Source of the DNA: Pedobacter kyungheensis
Lineage (GTDB): Bacteria; Bacteroidota; Bacteroidia; Sphingobacteriales; Sphingobacteriaceae
Assembly (NCBI RefSeq): GCF_000812965.1
Contig: NZ_JSYN01000005.1
Coordinates: forward strand, 1 to 64,000
Direction: 5' to 3'
Length of the DNA stretch: 64,000 bases
In this document: piece after piece, positions 51,253 through 59,939 of the stretch
How positions within the stretch are numbered: the first letter of the stretch is position 1
Layout: each line of letters begins with the position of its first letter
Program-made: the position numbers and the translations under genes
Notes under the pieces: model-generated
Seen by the model: only the letters and a program-made list of their open reading frames with translations
Told to the model about the DNA's origin: nothing
Databases searched by the model: none

Positions 51253-52044
51253 TTAAGGATAGGGGATCTCTATTGAAATGGAAGTACCTTTTCCCGGTGC
51301 CGAATTTAATATTAATTTTCCATTGATCATCTCAATTCTTTTATAAATAGAATTCAGGCCCATGCCTGATTTACGGGCTTTAATTTCGTCGGGGTTAAAA
51401 CCCACGCCGTTTTCTTTCACCTTTAAATACAGCACGTTTGTTGCAAGATAGGCGTCGATCTGGATCTGGGTGGCCTGTGCATGCTTAATCATGTTGTTGA
51501 TGATTTCCTGGAGCAAACGCAGGATAATCAAGTCTTTATCAGGCGAGGTGTAATCTGATTCTGATAAGGTATTGTTAACCTGAAGCTCATAAGCACCGCT
51601 TTTACTCAGCCAGCTAATCTCCTGATCAATGGCATGACCAAGTCCGTTTTCTACCAGTTGTTCGCCATGTAAAAGTTTAGCCAGTTCTCTTAGTTCTTTA
51701 ATTGATTTATTAACCAGTTCGAGCGAATTTTCTATTTTCTTTTTGGCCTTAACCTCGTCGGATAAATTTACCGAGTTGAGTGTAAGCGTAGTGAGGCTGA
51801 GCAGCTGACCCACATTATCATGCAATTCAGTAGCAATGCTCTGCATCGTTTGGTCTTGCACTTCAACACGGGCCTGCAGCATTTCGGCTTCGAATTTCTG
51901 CTGCATGTTCTGCTTTTCAAGAAAATGATTTTTTTTATGCTTATTATACGATCTGATATAAAGCAATAAAAATATTGGCATCAAAAGAAATACTAATGAT
52001 GCCAATAATATTAATGAGATAACTTCCGTTGTCGAGCTCTGCAT
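51253..52044 (-). CDS. NarX/DegS-type sensor histidine kinase
   Basis: A 263-residue kinase from the ATG at 52044. One membrane helix (residues 8-31), then a coiled-coil and the HisKA_3 motif ATELHDNVGQLLSLT with His75, and a HATPase_c with INNMIKHAQAT and KSGMGLNSIYKRI near 225-240. It phosphorylates the downstream NarL-type regulator (4-bp gap). No extracytoplasmic sensor domain, so input may come through the membrane protein whose gene it overlaps by 34 bp. Confidence 0.91.
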   Translation of the reverse strand: MQSSTTEVISLILLASLVFLLMPIFLLLYIRSYNKHKKNHFLEKQNMQQKFEAEMLQARVEVQDQTMQSIATELHDNVGQLLSLTTLTLNSVNLSDEVKAKKKIENSLELVNKSIKELRELAKLLHGEQLVENGLGHAIDQEISWLSKSGAYELQVNNTLSESDYTSPDKDLIILRLLQEIINNMIKHAQATQIQIDAYLATNVLYLKVKENGVGFNPDEIKARKSGMGLNSIYKRIEMINGKLILNSAPGKGTSISIEIPYP

Positions 52045-52706
52045 ACAAATGAATAGGCCCAAAAGGCGTAGAGAAAAATGTTAAGTGTTGTGTAAATGAT
52101 AACCCTTGCGTTAAATTTCCCTAAGTAAACATGTTGCACAAGGTCATCAAAGAAATTGGCTAAAGTACTCCCGAAATAAAAAATCAGAGTTCCGCCAACC
52201 CACCAAAACGCAGGATGATTGCTTAAATCGATGTAATTTTCATCTTTTATTAACAGATAAAAATACATTAAGCCATAAATAACAAAAATTACCGATGCTA
52301 AACTTATGGTAAAGGCATTGTACACATTCAAACCATATAAATAAGTAAACATAGCATAAGTTATCATCGTGCCAAAATAAATGCCAATCAGCCAGTTTTT
52401 TATTTTAATGTACTGACTGAGAAAAACATAAAATGCATAGGTGATATAAGATATTTCCAATATGATATATACATTATATACACCTATATTGGTATGATAC
52501 ACTTTGGCAGAATACCTTGCTATGATTTGAGTTAACACCACCAGAAACAGGTAAAGGTTGGTAATTCTCCAAAACCTGGTCTTATCCCGATATAAAAAGT
52601 ACAGACTAAAGGCCAGACTGAAATAATAGGGATAAGTATTAAATCGTGGGGTACACAGTTTTAATACCTGATAAAAATCTAGTTCTCCAGCAATTTTTGC
52701 TATCAT
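52011..52706 (-). CDS. Hypothetical seven-helix membrane protein, possible sensory partner
   Basis: A 231-residue protein with about seven hydrophobic helices and many aromatic residues (YYFSLAFSLYFLY, FYVFLSQYI). No catalytic motif. It ends within the kinase gene (34-bp overlap) and starts 3 bp after the previous stop, so it is translated with the two-component pair and could act as its membrane sensor. Family unknown to me. Confidence 0.7.
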   Translation of the reverse strand: MIAKIAGELDFYQVLKLCTPRFNTYPYYFSLAFSLYFLYRDKTRFWRITNLYLFLVVLTQIIARYSAKVYHTNIGVYNVYIILEISYITYAFYVFLSQYIKIKNWLIGIYFGTMITYAMFTYLYGLNVYNAFTISLASVIFVIYGLMYFYLLIKDENYIDLSNHPAFWWVGGTLIFYFGSTLANFFDDLVQHVYLGKFNARVIIYTTLNIFLYAFWAYSFVCRARQRKLSH

Positions 52707-52709
52707 ATT

Positions 52710-53222
52710 TTATTCTGGTCCCGATAATGGACTTTTTTCATCGCAAAATGTGGGGCATAAGTCGCTCCTGTTTTCAGGGTCGGTTGGTGGGGTATCGCAT
52801 AACTTGCCATCATGTGATTTATAAGTATATCCTTTTTCTACAAAGTAATCTGTTCCTGGTTTACCATCAATATTTTTAGTAATTACCAGTAATACCGTAT
52901 TCATATCAACGTAGCTGTCTGGAATTTTATCGCCATATTCAAGTTTGTTGATTTGGCTTATAATATCGCTGGTATACCGGCCAAAATAGATTCTGATACC
53001 ATCGCCGCCCAGTTCGGCCATTTTTTTAATTAATGATGTCATTTGAGCTGCTGGAAACCAGGCTGCTTTGGTGTAAGTGCCATTTTCTGCATTCTGACTT
53101 TTGCGGAATGCTGCAGTCATTTGTTGGGCAATTTCTACCGGAACAGTGTTATCTGTGCCGTCTTTAGTTCCTGTGCGTTTAATCATAAAATCTGTTGGTT
53201 TAATATTTTCAAATATAAACAA
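52710..53222 (-). CDS. Hypothetical soluble protein heading a two-component operon
   Basis: Up to 170 residues from 53222; an internal ATG at 53186 gives 158. No signal peptide or membrane helix. Visible parts: PVEIAQQMTAAFRKS, GGDGIRIYFGRYTSD (about 86-100) and a Cys-bearing tail (KLCDTPPTDPENRSDLCPTFC). I recognise no family. It begins the operon with the seven-helix protein, kinase and regulator; coregulated role is inferred. Confidence 0.6.
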   Translation of the reverse strand: MFIFENIKPTDFMIKRTGTKDGTDNTVPVEIAQQMTAAFRKSQNAENGTYTKAAWFPAAQMTSLIKKMAELGGDGIRIYFGRYTSDIISQINKLEYGDKIPDSYVDMNTVLLVITKNIDGKPGTDYFVEKGYTYKSHDGKLCDTPPTDPENRSDLCPTFCDEKSPLSGPE

Positions 53223-53619
53223 TTGATGACATGCGCAGCTTTGCGATTGATTAAAATGTTAAAAACAGTATAAATACTACTACAATTCTAAAGTTTGCTA
53301 TGTTTTTGCCTTAGGCACTACCAATTGATATAAATGGCGATTCGGTTAGGTTATTCCTGTATAGCATATTTCGCATGTTTAATACCGTAAAAATACCCTA
53401 TTAATAAAGGCGTTTTGCACAATCGCTCAATTATCGACTACCACTACTTTTGGTATTACAATGATGACCAAATAAATTGCCGTTACCAGATACTAAAGTC
53501 GTGAATCCTCAAAATGCTGTTTTTATACCCGTTTAAAAATGGGTCTGTTTTGGAGAAACTGTCCATTTATTTAGCAAGTTGTAAACCATAATTTGATTAA
53601 ACCTTTAATTCTTTTAAAA
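53223..53619. other. Gene-free divergent promoter region
   Basis: About 400 bp, AT-rich, between the operon at 53222 and the LuxR gene at 53620. A plus-strand TACTTTTG (near 53448) fits a -7 box, but its distance to the start is long and no good -33 is in place. Nothing else seen. Confidence 0.35.
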
Positions 53620-53850
53620 ATGATAAATAACATCCTGCTTCAGGAAAATCATAGCGGAATAAGCGAAAGAGAAGTTGAAATAGTACATCTGTTATCAATG
53701 GGTTACAACAGTAAGGAAATTGGCGAAATGCTTTTTATCAGCGAGCATACGGTTAATACCCACCGCAGAAATATGGTAAGAAAACTCGATTTAAGAAATT
53801 CGTACCAGTTGATTGTATGGGCATTTAAAGAAAGAATATTATCCCTTTAA
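53620..53850 (+). CDS. Stand-alone LuxR-type HTH protein
   Basis: A 76-residue protein from the ATG at 53620 (an in-frame TTG at 53593 is less likely). Almost all of it is one HTH_LuxR domain: ISEREVEIVHLLSMGYNSKEI, FISEHTVNTHRRNMVRKLDL. No receiver or ligand domain, so it is constitutively DNA-binding unless it has partners. It could compete with or assist the NarL-type regulator encoded nearby on the other strand. A hairpin terminator follows. Confidence 0.82.
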   Translation: MINNILLQENHSGISEREVEIVHLLSMGYNSKEIGEMLFISEHTVNTHRRNMVRKLDLRNSYQLIVWAFKERILSL

Positions 53851-53886
53851 GGACTAAAAAGATATAACAACCTCTCAATAAATAAT

Positions 53887-53935
53887 AAAGCCTGCAATTT
53901 GATCGCTAAAGTCAAATCGGCAGGCTTTTGTTTTT
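53887..53935. terminator. Bidirectional terminator between LuxR and M28 genes
   Basis: AAAGCCTGC...AATTTGA (53887-53902) pairs with TCAAATCGGCAGGCTTT (53912-53928) with one mismatch or bulge, followed by TTTGTTTTTG. Confidence 0.82.
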
Positions 53936-53950
53936 GATTATTTTTTGCGC

Positions 53951-55519
53951 TTATGGTCTTGCTGGCTGCGGCGCAGGTAGTTCTTTTCTTGGTATTTGTG
54001 CCTCGCGTTGTGAGGTGTTGTAAACAAAAGATGCTATAATGGTAGCGGCTTGTTTTAAATCGTCTTCTACCAGCCTGTCGTAAGTATCCATATTGCTGTG
54101 GTGTGTTCTGGTATTGTAATCGGCAGGATCCTGGATAAACTGGAAACCAGGGATGCCCACTGCATCGAAAGCCTGGTGATCGGTACCGCCGGTATTGTTT
54201 ATAGTAATGGTAGTAGCGCCCAAATCGTTAAATGGAGTTAACCAGCTTTGAAAAATGGGGCCGGCGGCTGCATTGCCCTGTAAATAAACCCCGCGTATTT
54301 TCCCGGTTCCGTTATCGAGGTTGTAATAGGCCGAGATTTTCTTCTGATCGGGCGTTAATACCATGGTTTTCGGATCGCCGAAGTGTTTGGCCACGTAGCC
54401 TCTGGAGCCAAATAAACCCTGCTCTTCTGAACTCCACAAGGCAATGCGGATGGTACGTTTAGGTTTAAAATCTATAGCTTTTAAAATGCGCATGGCTTCC
54501 ATCATTACGGTAGAGCCGGCAGCATTATCGGTAGCACCGGTAGCGGCATGCCACGAATCGAAGTGGCCGCCAATCATGACCACCTCATCTTTTAATTTTT
54601 TATCGGTACCAGGTATTTCGGCAATTACATTGTAACCTTGAGGATCCTGATCGTAGAAAGAAGTTTTAATATCAGCTTCTACTTCTACCTTTTTGCCTGC
54701 GCGTAACAGACGTAAAATGTGTAAGAAATCTTCTGCTGCAACTTCCAGTTCTGGCGATACGGGTTTGGCATCTAAAGCATAAGAAGCGCCATTACTGGTA
54801 AAAAAGGTACCTTGTCCGCCGCGGGCATAAGTTAAAATGAGGCCAACTTTTTCGTCAACAAACATGGCGTTCATAGCGGCTCTTACTTCGCGCATTTTCA
54901 TCATTTGTGCCATTCTATCTGCCATAGGGCCACCTGTTGGGCGTTGTCTTGTACCTGCAGCCTGAGGTTTTGCAGCAGCCATTTGTGCCAGGGTAGAATC
55001 GGCATAGCGAGCAAAATCTGCTTTTGTACCACTGGTTAGGGGGGCTCCCTGATCCATCATGATGATTTTGCCGGCCAGTTTACCTTTGTATTTGGCTAAA
55101 TCGGCAACGCTATCGGCTTTAATTAAAATTACTTCTGATTTGATTGGGCCGTTTGTGCCGGGAGTCCAGGCTTTTGGCGAAGCAATAATGGCATGGTAAA
55201 AAGGGAGTGTGGTAGCTGCATAATATTTATCGATTTGCCAGCCCTTACCGAAAGTTCCCCAGGCTTCGAGGTGCGCGTTTTTGAGCCCCCAGTCGGTTAA
55301 TTGTTTTACTGCCCAATCCTGTGCCTTTTTTAAACCGGGGGAGTTGGATAACCGCGGACCGCTTACATCGGTCAGGTTAAAGGCAATGTCCATTGCTTTC
55401 GAATTTTCGAGTCCTTCTTTCCTTATTTTTTGAACTATGGCTGCATCGGGGGTATCTTGTGCAAAAGCCGGGAAGCACAAGGCAAGAGCCAGTGCGGTAA
55501 TGGTAAATCTTTTGATCAT
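53951..55519 (-). CDS. Secreted M28-family zinc aminopeptidase-like protein
   Basis: A 522-residue protein with a signal peptide (ALALALCFPAFA|Q). Zinc and catalytic residues appear in GGHFDSWH near 315-322, TDNAAGS near 327-333, SSEEQGLFGS near 363-372, YNLDNGTG and TDHQAFDAVG near 465. A PA-type insert around 130-270 contains a Met/Arg-rich linker (MADRMAQMMKMREVRAAMNAMF region). Expected to cleave N-terminal residues of peptides in the periplasm or outside. Monocistronic, with terminators on either side. Confidence 0.92.
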   Translation of the reverse strand: MIKRFTITALALALCFPAFAQDTPDAAIVQKIRKEGLENSKAMDIAFNLTDVSGPRLSNSPGLKKAQDWAVKQLTDWGLKNAHLEAWGTFGKGWQIDKYYAATTLPFYHAIIASPKAWTPGTNGPIKSEVILIKADSVADLAKYKGKLAGKIIMMDQGAPLTSGTKADFARYADSTLAQMAAAKPQAAGTRQRPTGGPMADRMAQMMKMREVRAAMNAMFVDEKVGLILTYARGGQGTFFTSNGASYALDAKPVSPELEVAAEDFLHILRLLRAGKKVEVEADIKTSFYDQDPQGYNVIAEIPGTDKKLKDEVVMIGGHFDSWHAATGATDNAAGSTVMMEAMRILKAIDFKPKRTIRIALWSSEEQGLFGSRGYVAKHFGDPKTMVLTPDQKKISAYYNLDNGTGKIRGVYLQGNAAAGPIFQSWLTPFNDLGATTITINNTGGTDHQAFDAVGIPGFQFIQDPADYNTRTHHSNMDTYDRLVEDDLKQAATIIASFVYNTSQREAQIPRKELPAPQPARP

Positions 55520-55671
55520 GAGAATAATTTGTTAGGTGATTTTAACTTAAAAATACGTTTAAAAGCCCTTCAAATCGTTTTACAATGAGATTTTTACACG
55601 GAGGCTGTTTTTATATGGCGTTTTTGCATGGAAAGGTGTTTTTTTAACCGAACGGAAGTAAAATAAACCTG

Positions 55672-55689
55672 ATCCGATAGCTATCGGAT
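55672..55689. repeat. Palindrome, copy 2 of CCGATAGCTATCGG
   Basis: Identical to 1-14 over 14 bases and extended here to 18 bp by flanking AT pairs. Between the M28 and ABC genes. Confidence 0.7.
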
Positions 55690-55732
55690 GAAATGAAAAG
55701 CCCGCAATCCCGGTTTGGCCGGGTACGGACTT
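55690..55732 (-). terminator. Probable terminator of the ABC transporter operon
   Basis: AAGCCCGCAATCCCGG and CCGGGTACGGACTT (55698-55732) form an imperfect stem; on the minus strand it ends in TTTTC. Confidence 0.5.
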
Positions 55733-55788
55733 GTAATGTAAAGCAGGAGAGGCGTTAAAATGAAATGCTGAAATTGCTTTTCGAATTG

Positions 55789-56586
55789 TTATTTAATGCT
55801 CTTTCTGCTCACGATAAAATAACCCACAATAAAAAGAATGAGCGCATAAATTAAGCTGGTCCATATTTCTTGTGTAAAAACAGGAAAATCCATCGGGTTA
55901 ACACCCTTTTTTACCTTAGTTACCCTTAATGACAGGGTTGGCAGGCAGTAGGGAATTAAATAGGCATATTTCCAACCTACATTGGCGGTAATGATACCCA
56001 TAATGGTACCTACAAAACCTATGCCCATGGGCTTAAGAAAATCGGCCCACACCAAACTGAGGATAAATTGCAGGGATAGAATACCCAGCGATGATAAGAA
56101 TAGTTTGGTATAAGCGTTGGTTAAAATGCTTAGCGGGTTATATTGATTAAAGTTGTATTGGGGTACCAAAACCTGAAGTAGATGCCCAAAACCATAGGTA
56201 AGTGAGGCAAATAAAAACAAGGAGATAAATATTAAGCCTACTGCGTACAGGTATTTCGCTGCATAGATGGAAAGTTTGTTTAAAGGTTGCGCAAACAGGG
56301 TTTTCCAGGTGTCGTTTTTATGTTCGATGTTGTTTACCGAAAAGGCCATAAATATCACATAAAAAGGCATGACTAATAAACCCATTACATTTAAAGCTGC
56401 CCCGCTATATTGTGCCCAAAGCACTATTGGCGGGTAATGAAAGTTTAAAATCTTTTCGGAGCTGGTGTAAAAACCAAAAGTAATGAGCCCGCATATGATT
56501 AGCGGTAATAATATAGCAGCCCAAAATGCGAGGGTTTTCTTCGATTTATAAAATTCGGATACTAACGAGATGTATAGTGAGCGCAT
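55789..56586 (-). CDS. ABC-2 type transporter permease
   Basis: A 265-residue membrane protein from the ATG at 56586, right after the ATPase stop; the reading frame upstream of that ATG is read-through of the ATPase gene. About six hydrophobic helices (such as AFWAAILLPLIICGLITFGF at 22-41). ABC-2 permeases with a BcrA-type ATPase often export peptides, lantibiotics or lipids. Expected to pair with the ATPase as a half-transporter dimer. Confidence 0.85.
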   Translation of the reverse strand: MRSLYISLVSEFYKSKKTLAFWAAILLPLIICGLITFGFYTSSEKILNFHYPPIVLWAQYSGAALNVMGLLVMPFYVIFMAFSVNNIEHKNDTWKTLFAQPLNKLSIYAAKYLYAVGLIFISLFLFASLTYGFGHLLQVLVPQYNFNQYNPLSILTNAYTKLFLSSLGILSLQFILSLVWADFLKPMGIGFVGTIMGIITANVGWKYAYLIPYCLPTLSLRVTKVKKGVNPMDFPVFTQEIWTSLIYALILFIVGYFIVSRKSIK

Positions 56587-56587
56587 A

Positions 56588-57496
56588 TTAATTGGTTTTG
56601 GTAATATCGAGGAATAAATTTTCGAGATCTTTGCGCTGCTGATATAAGCTGCTAACCTTAAACCCATTTTGCACCAATAATGCATTTAAAGTAGCACTTT
56701 CCTGCGCAGAGGTAAATGGGATGGTGATCTTTTTATCGGTTTGGCCTGTAATTTCGTAACCCGATTCTAAGATTAATGCAGCTGCCTTTTCAGTATCGTC
56801 TACTTCAATTTCGAGCATGGGTTTGCTGAGTTGATGCAGTTCATCGATAGTGCCCTGAAACAACAACTGCCCTTTGTTGATAATGCCAACATGTGTTGCG
56901 GTTCTTTCTATTTCGGCCAGCAAATGGCTCGAAACGAGAATAGTTTTATGGTGTTTTACGGCAAGTTCTATCATGAGGTTGCGCACTTCGATAATGCCGT
57001 TCGGATCGAGACCGTTGGTGGGTTCATCGAGCAAAAGTAATTCGGGATCGGAAACGAGTGCAAGGGCAATGCCTAAACGCTGTTTCATACCCAGTGAATA
57101 TTTGGCTGATTTTTTATCTGCCGCATCGGTTAAACCAACAAGAGCCAGCATTTCGCTGGCCTTACTCTTTTTTATACCGAGTAAAATGCATCGGTTAATT
57201 AAATTTTCTTTACCGCTTAGGTGGCCATAAATAGCGGGCTGCTCTACCAGGGCGCCCACGCGTTTTAAAATGGCTATGCGGTTGTTGTTAATCTCCTTAC
57301 CGAAAATAAATACCTGATCGGATGGTGATTTTAACAGGTTGAGCAATATTTTAATGGTAGTGGTTTTACCAGCACCGTTAGGGCCTAAAAAACCGTAAAT
57401 ACTGCCTTTGGGTACTTGTAGCGAAAGATCTTTTACAATGGCCTGATTGCCAAAGTTGAAATTTAAGCCTACAGTTTCGATAGCGTAATTACCCAT
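56588..57496 (-). CDS. ABC transporter ATP-binding protein (BcrA type)
   Basis: A 302-residue protein. Walker A GPNGAGKTT (38-46), signature YSLGMKQR (133-140), Walker B LLLLDEPTNGLD (153-164), and H-loop in LVSSHLLAEIERT. The C-terminal 80 residues are the regulatory extension common in BcrA/ LanF-like proteins. Works with the permease encoded next to it; preceded by a small membrane protein gene 6 bp upstream. Downstream of a candidate LytTR operator. Confidence 0.94.
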   Translation of the reverse strand: MGNYAIETVGLNFNFGNQAIVKDLSLQVPKGSIYGFLGPNGAGKTTTIKILLNLLKSPSDQVFIFGKEINNNRIAILKRVGALVEQPAIYGHLSGKENLINRCILLGIKKSKASEMLALVGLTDAADKKSAKYSLGMKQRLGIALALVSDPELLLLDEPTNGLDPNGIIEVRNLMIELAVKHHKTILVSSHLLAEIERTATHVGIINKGQLLFQGTIDELHQLSKPMLEIEVDDTEKAAALILESGYEITGQTDKKITIPFTSAQESATLNALLVQNGFKVSSLYQQRKDLENLFLDITKTN

Positions 57497-57502
57497 TATT
57501 TC

Positions 57503-57760
57503 CTATTTGAAAATAGCAGATACTTGTTTTACAATTGTAGTAGAAGCTTTAGCAGGTTTTACAACAATTTCAGCGTCGCTTTTGTTGGTGCTAACCGTAA
57601 GGGTTAAAATCATCATCATAAATACTGGAAATAATAAAAATAAAAATGGTGATGTGTTTGCTAACTTTTTCATGATTGATTGTTTTATTTGAGAGGCAGT
57701 GAAGCTGACATCAGCAGTTACTGCTTGGTTGTTTAAGTTGATTGCTGATGTAGTTTTCAT
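57503..57760 (-). CDS. Small single-helix membrane protein of unknown function
   Basis: An 85-residue protein from the ATG at 57760 (an upstream start at 57784 gives 93). One hydrophobic helix near residues 37-56 (SPFLFLLFPVFMMMILTLTV) flanked by Ser/Thr/Lys-rich tails. It is the first gene of the ABC run with a 6-bp gap. It could be an accessory subunit, an immunity-like protein, or a substrate; no leader-cleavage motif such as double glycine is visible. Confidence 0.5.
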   Translation of the reverse strand: MKTTSAINLNNQAVTADVSFTASQIKQSIMKKLANTSPFLFLLFPVFMMMILTLTVSTNKSDAEIVVKPAKASTTIVKQVSAIFK

Positions 57761-57888
57761 GTTATTATCGTTTTGATGATTCAAAGAAACTCAAGAAAAA
57801 CAAGCTGCTAAAATGTATTATACCAAGTGTTCAAGATTCTAGATCAACAGCCGTTTTTGGCGTTTGTCGATAAAATTTGGCGATTGGG

Positions 57889-57920
57889 CCGTTGGTAGAA
57901 AAAAAATGCCCGTTGGTAGA
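57889..57920. promoter_or_regulatory. 11-bp direct repeat with 21-bp period; strong LytTR operator candidate
   Basis: CCGTTGGTAGA occurs at 57889-57899 and 57910-57920, exactly 21 bp apart. LytTR proteins bind imperfect 9-bp direct repeats with 12 bp between them and a core near (A/C)CGTT, and here both core and spacing fit. It lies between the divergent ABC operon (from 57760) and the LytS kinase (58019), so it could control both. No other gene is in the 258-bp gap. Confidence 0.62.
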
Positions 57921-57961
57921 TTGTGTTCGGTTTAAATTGAAAGTTTATTTACTTTGGATGC

Positions 57962-57999
57962 ATAAACTAAACACGCATATATCAATCAATTTAGTTTAT
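57962..57999. promoter_or_regulatory. Inverted repeat just before the LytS gene
   Basis: ATAAACTAAA (57962-57971) pairs exactly with TTTAGTTTAT (57990-57999), 18-bp loop, ending 19 bases before the ATG. It could be an operator or a leader hairpin. Confidence 0.4.
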
Positions 58000-58018
58000 A
58001 CTGATAAAATATATTTTA

Positions 58019-59050
58019 ATGAAACAAAGCAAAGGACCTTTAATACTTCATTCTATCTTTTGGGGGGTAATATTTCTTTTCTTAATTGGTGTATCCATGA
58101 TAGATAAAGAGCCACATACTTTAAAAGATTACTTTCTCTCCTATGGCGTTTTTGGAATGCTTAATGTTTCGGTATTCTACATCAATTATATTTTTCTGAT
58201 ACCGTCATTAATCAAAAAGCGGAAAAGATATTGGTTATATATCATATCCTTTTTGTTGTTGATTGTTATCATGTCGTTGGTGAAAACGGTAATCGCAGTA
58301 TTAAATCCAGATGAATTGCTGCATTACACTATGGATGGTGAAGTGCGTGAAATGTCTGTAAATGCTTTTGCTATAAATAGAGTTTTTGCGATCGGCTTTT
58401 TTCTTGTCGCAAGTTGTATCATTAAATTCACTATTGATTGGTTTGGCAGCGAACGGATTCAAAGAAATTTAGAAAGCGAGCGCCGCGAAATGGAACTCCA
58501 GTTTTTGAAATCGCAGTTAAACCCACATTTCCTGTTCAATTCGTTAAATAATATTTACTCGCTGGCTTATCAGAAATCGGATAAAACTGCCGATGCAATT
58601 ATGAAGCTTTCGGAAATTATGCGCTACATGATTTATGAAAGCAATACCCCAACAGTTTCATTAAGTAAAGAGGTAGATTATTTAACCAATTATATCGAAC
58701 TGCAAAAAATCAGGTTTAAAGATGGTGCTTTCATCGAGCTTACGTTGAACGGCGAGATTGACGACCAGAAAATTGTGCCCTTAATGTTGATTTCTTTTGT
58801 TGAAAATGCCTTTAAGCACGGTGTGGTGAATGACCCGGCCGAGCCTGTAAAAATAAATATTATTGCCAACCAGAAGATTTTGCATTTTAGTGTAATTAAC
58901 AAAAAAAGCAATTTAAATAAGGATGCGCAGGGCGGAGTAGGTTTAACCAACGTAGAAAGACGTTTACAATTGGTTTATCCCGACAGATATAAATTAAATG
59001 TTGTAAATTCGGCTACGCATTACACCTGCGAACTGATGATTGATATATAA
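58019..59050 (+). CDS. LytS/YehU-type sensor histidine kinase
   Basis: A 343-residue protein. Four N-terminal membrane helices in residues 8-150 form the likely sensor. Kinase part: LKSQLNPHFLFNSLNNIYSLAY near 160-182 (phospho-acceptor His), LISFVENAFKHG near 261-272 and GGVGLTNVERRL near 305-316. It pairs with the LytTR regulator 57 bp downstream. The promoter region carries a LytTR-type direct repeat, suggesting autoregulation. Confidence 0.93.
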   Translation: MKQSKGPLILHSIFWGVIFLFLIGVSMIDKEPHTLKDYFLSYGVFGMLNVSVFYINYIFLIPSLIKKRKRYWLYIISFLLLIVIMSLVKTVIAVLNPDELLHYTMDGEVREMSVNAFAINRVFAIGFFLVASCIIKFTIDWFGSERIQRNLESERREMELQFLKSQLNPHFLFNSLNNIYSLAYQKSDKTADAIMKLSEIMRYMIYESNTPTVSLSKEVDYLTNYIELQKIRFKDGAFIELTLNGEIDDQKIVPLMLISFVENAFKHGVVNDPAEPVKINIIANQKILHFSVINKKSNLNKDAQGGVGLTNVERRLQLVYPDRYKLNVVNSATHYTCELMIDI

Positions 59051-59107
59051 GGGCAAATTACTTGTTGGCCGGATATATTAAATCGTGAATTAAAATTAAA
59101 ATCTAAA

Positions 59108-59857
59108 ATGAACCTAAACTGTATTGTTGTTGATGACGAGCCTTTAGCGCTTGATATTTTACAGGATTATATCTCAAAAGTACCCTTTTTAACCCTGGTT
59201 AAAAGATGCGAAAACCCCATTGAAGCCTTGCAGGTTGTGCAGGCCGGAGGGATTGATCTGGTGTTTTTGGATATTCAGATGCCTGAATTAACGGGCATAC
59301 AGTTTTTGAAGATTGCAGGCAACAAATGCCATTATATTTTAACTACGGCCTATCCACAGTACGCGCTGGAAAGTTACGACCTGAACGTTTCTGATTATTT
59401 GTTAAAGCCAATTGCTTTCGATCGTTTTTATAAGGCGGTAGAAAAGGTACATAATCAGGTAAAGCCTGTAGAGGCTCCGGCAAGTGTGGCGCAACCACTG
59501 GTTACTCCAGCGCCATTTTCGGGTACACCAAACCCTGTACAGGATTATATTTTTGTTAAAACGGAGCATAAGATCCAAAAAATTTACCTCCACGATATCT
59601 TGTACATTGAAGGCTTAAAAGATTACATTTCTATTTTTACCAAAGATGAGCGTGTAATTACGCTGCAGAGCATGAAGAAAATGGAAGAGGCCTTGCCGCA
59701 AAGCCAGTTTATCCGCGTACACAAATCGTATATTGTTGCTGTAGATAAAATTGAAAGCATTGAGCGCAGCCGCATCACCATTAACCAGAAAATTATTCCG
59801 GTGGGCGATACTTACCGCGACGAATTTTTCAGGGTAATCGGGAATAAGAATATTTAG
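59108..59857 (+). CDS. LytTR-family response regulator
   Basis: A 249-residue protein. Receiver: Asp9-Asp10, phospho-Asp55 (FLDIQMPE), Lys100 (YLLKP). A Pro/Ala-rich linker at 118-140, then LytTR at about 143-245 (YIFVKTEHKIQKIYLHDILYIEG, RVHKSYIVAV). Likely target: the direct repeat at 57889-57920, and through it the divergent ABC export operon and its own kinase gene. Confidence 0.94.
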   Translation: MNLNCIVVDDEPLALDILQDYISKVPFLTLVKRCENPIEALQVVQAGGIDLVFLDIQMPELTGIQFLKIAGNKCHYILTTAYPQYALESYDLNVSDYLLKPIAFDRFYKAVEKVHNQVKPVEAPASVAQPLVTPAPFSGTPNPVQDYIFVKTEHKIQKIYLHDILYIEGLKDYISIFTKDERVITLQSMKKMEEALPQSQFIRVHKSYIVAVDKIESIERSRITINQKIIPVGDTYRDEFFRVIGNKNI

Positions 59858-59939
59858 TGCGGGATCTTTAGTCTGAAGTTCGGAGCCGGCAAGTAAAAGC
59901 TGGAATTAAACGTTTGGCTCTTCCTAATCTTGATACTTG

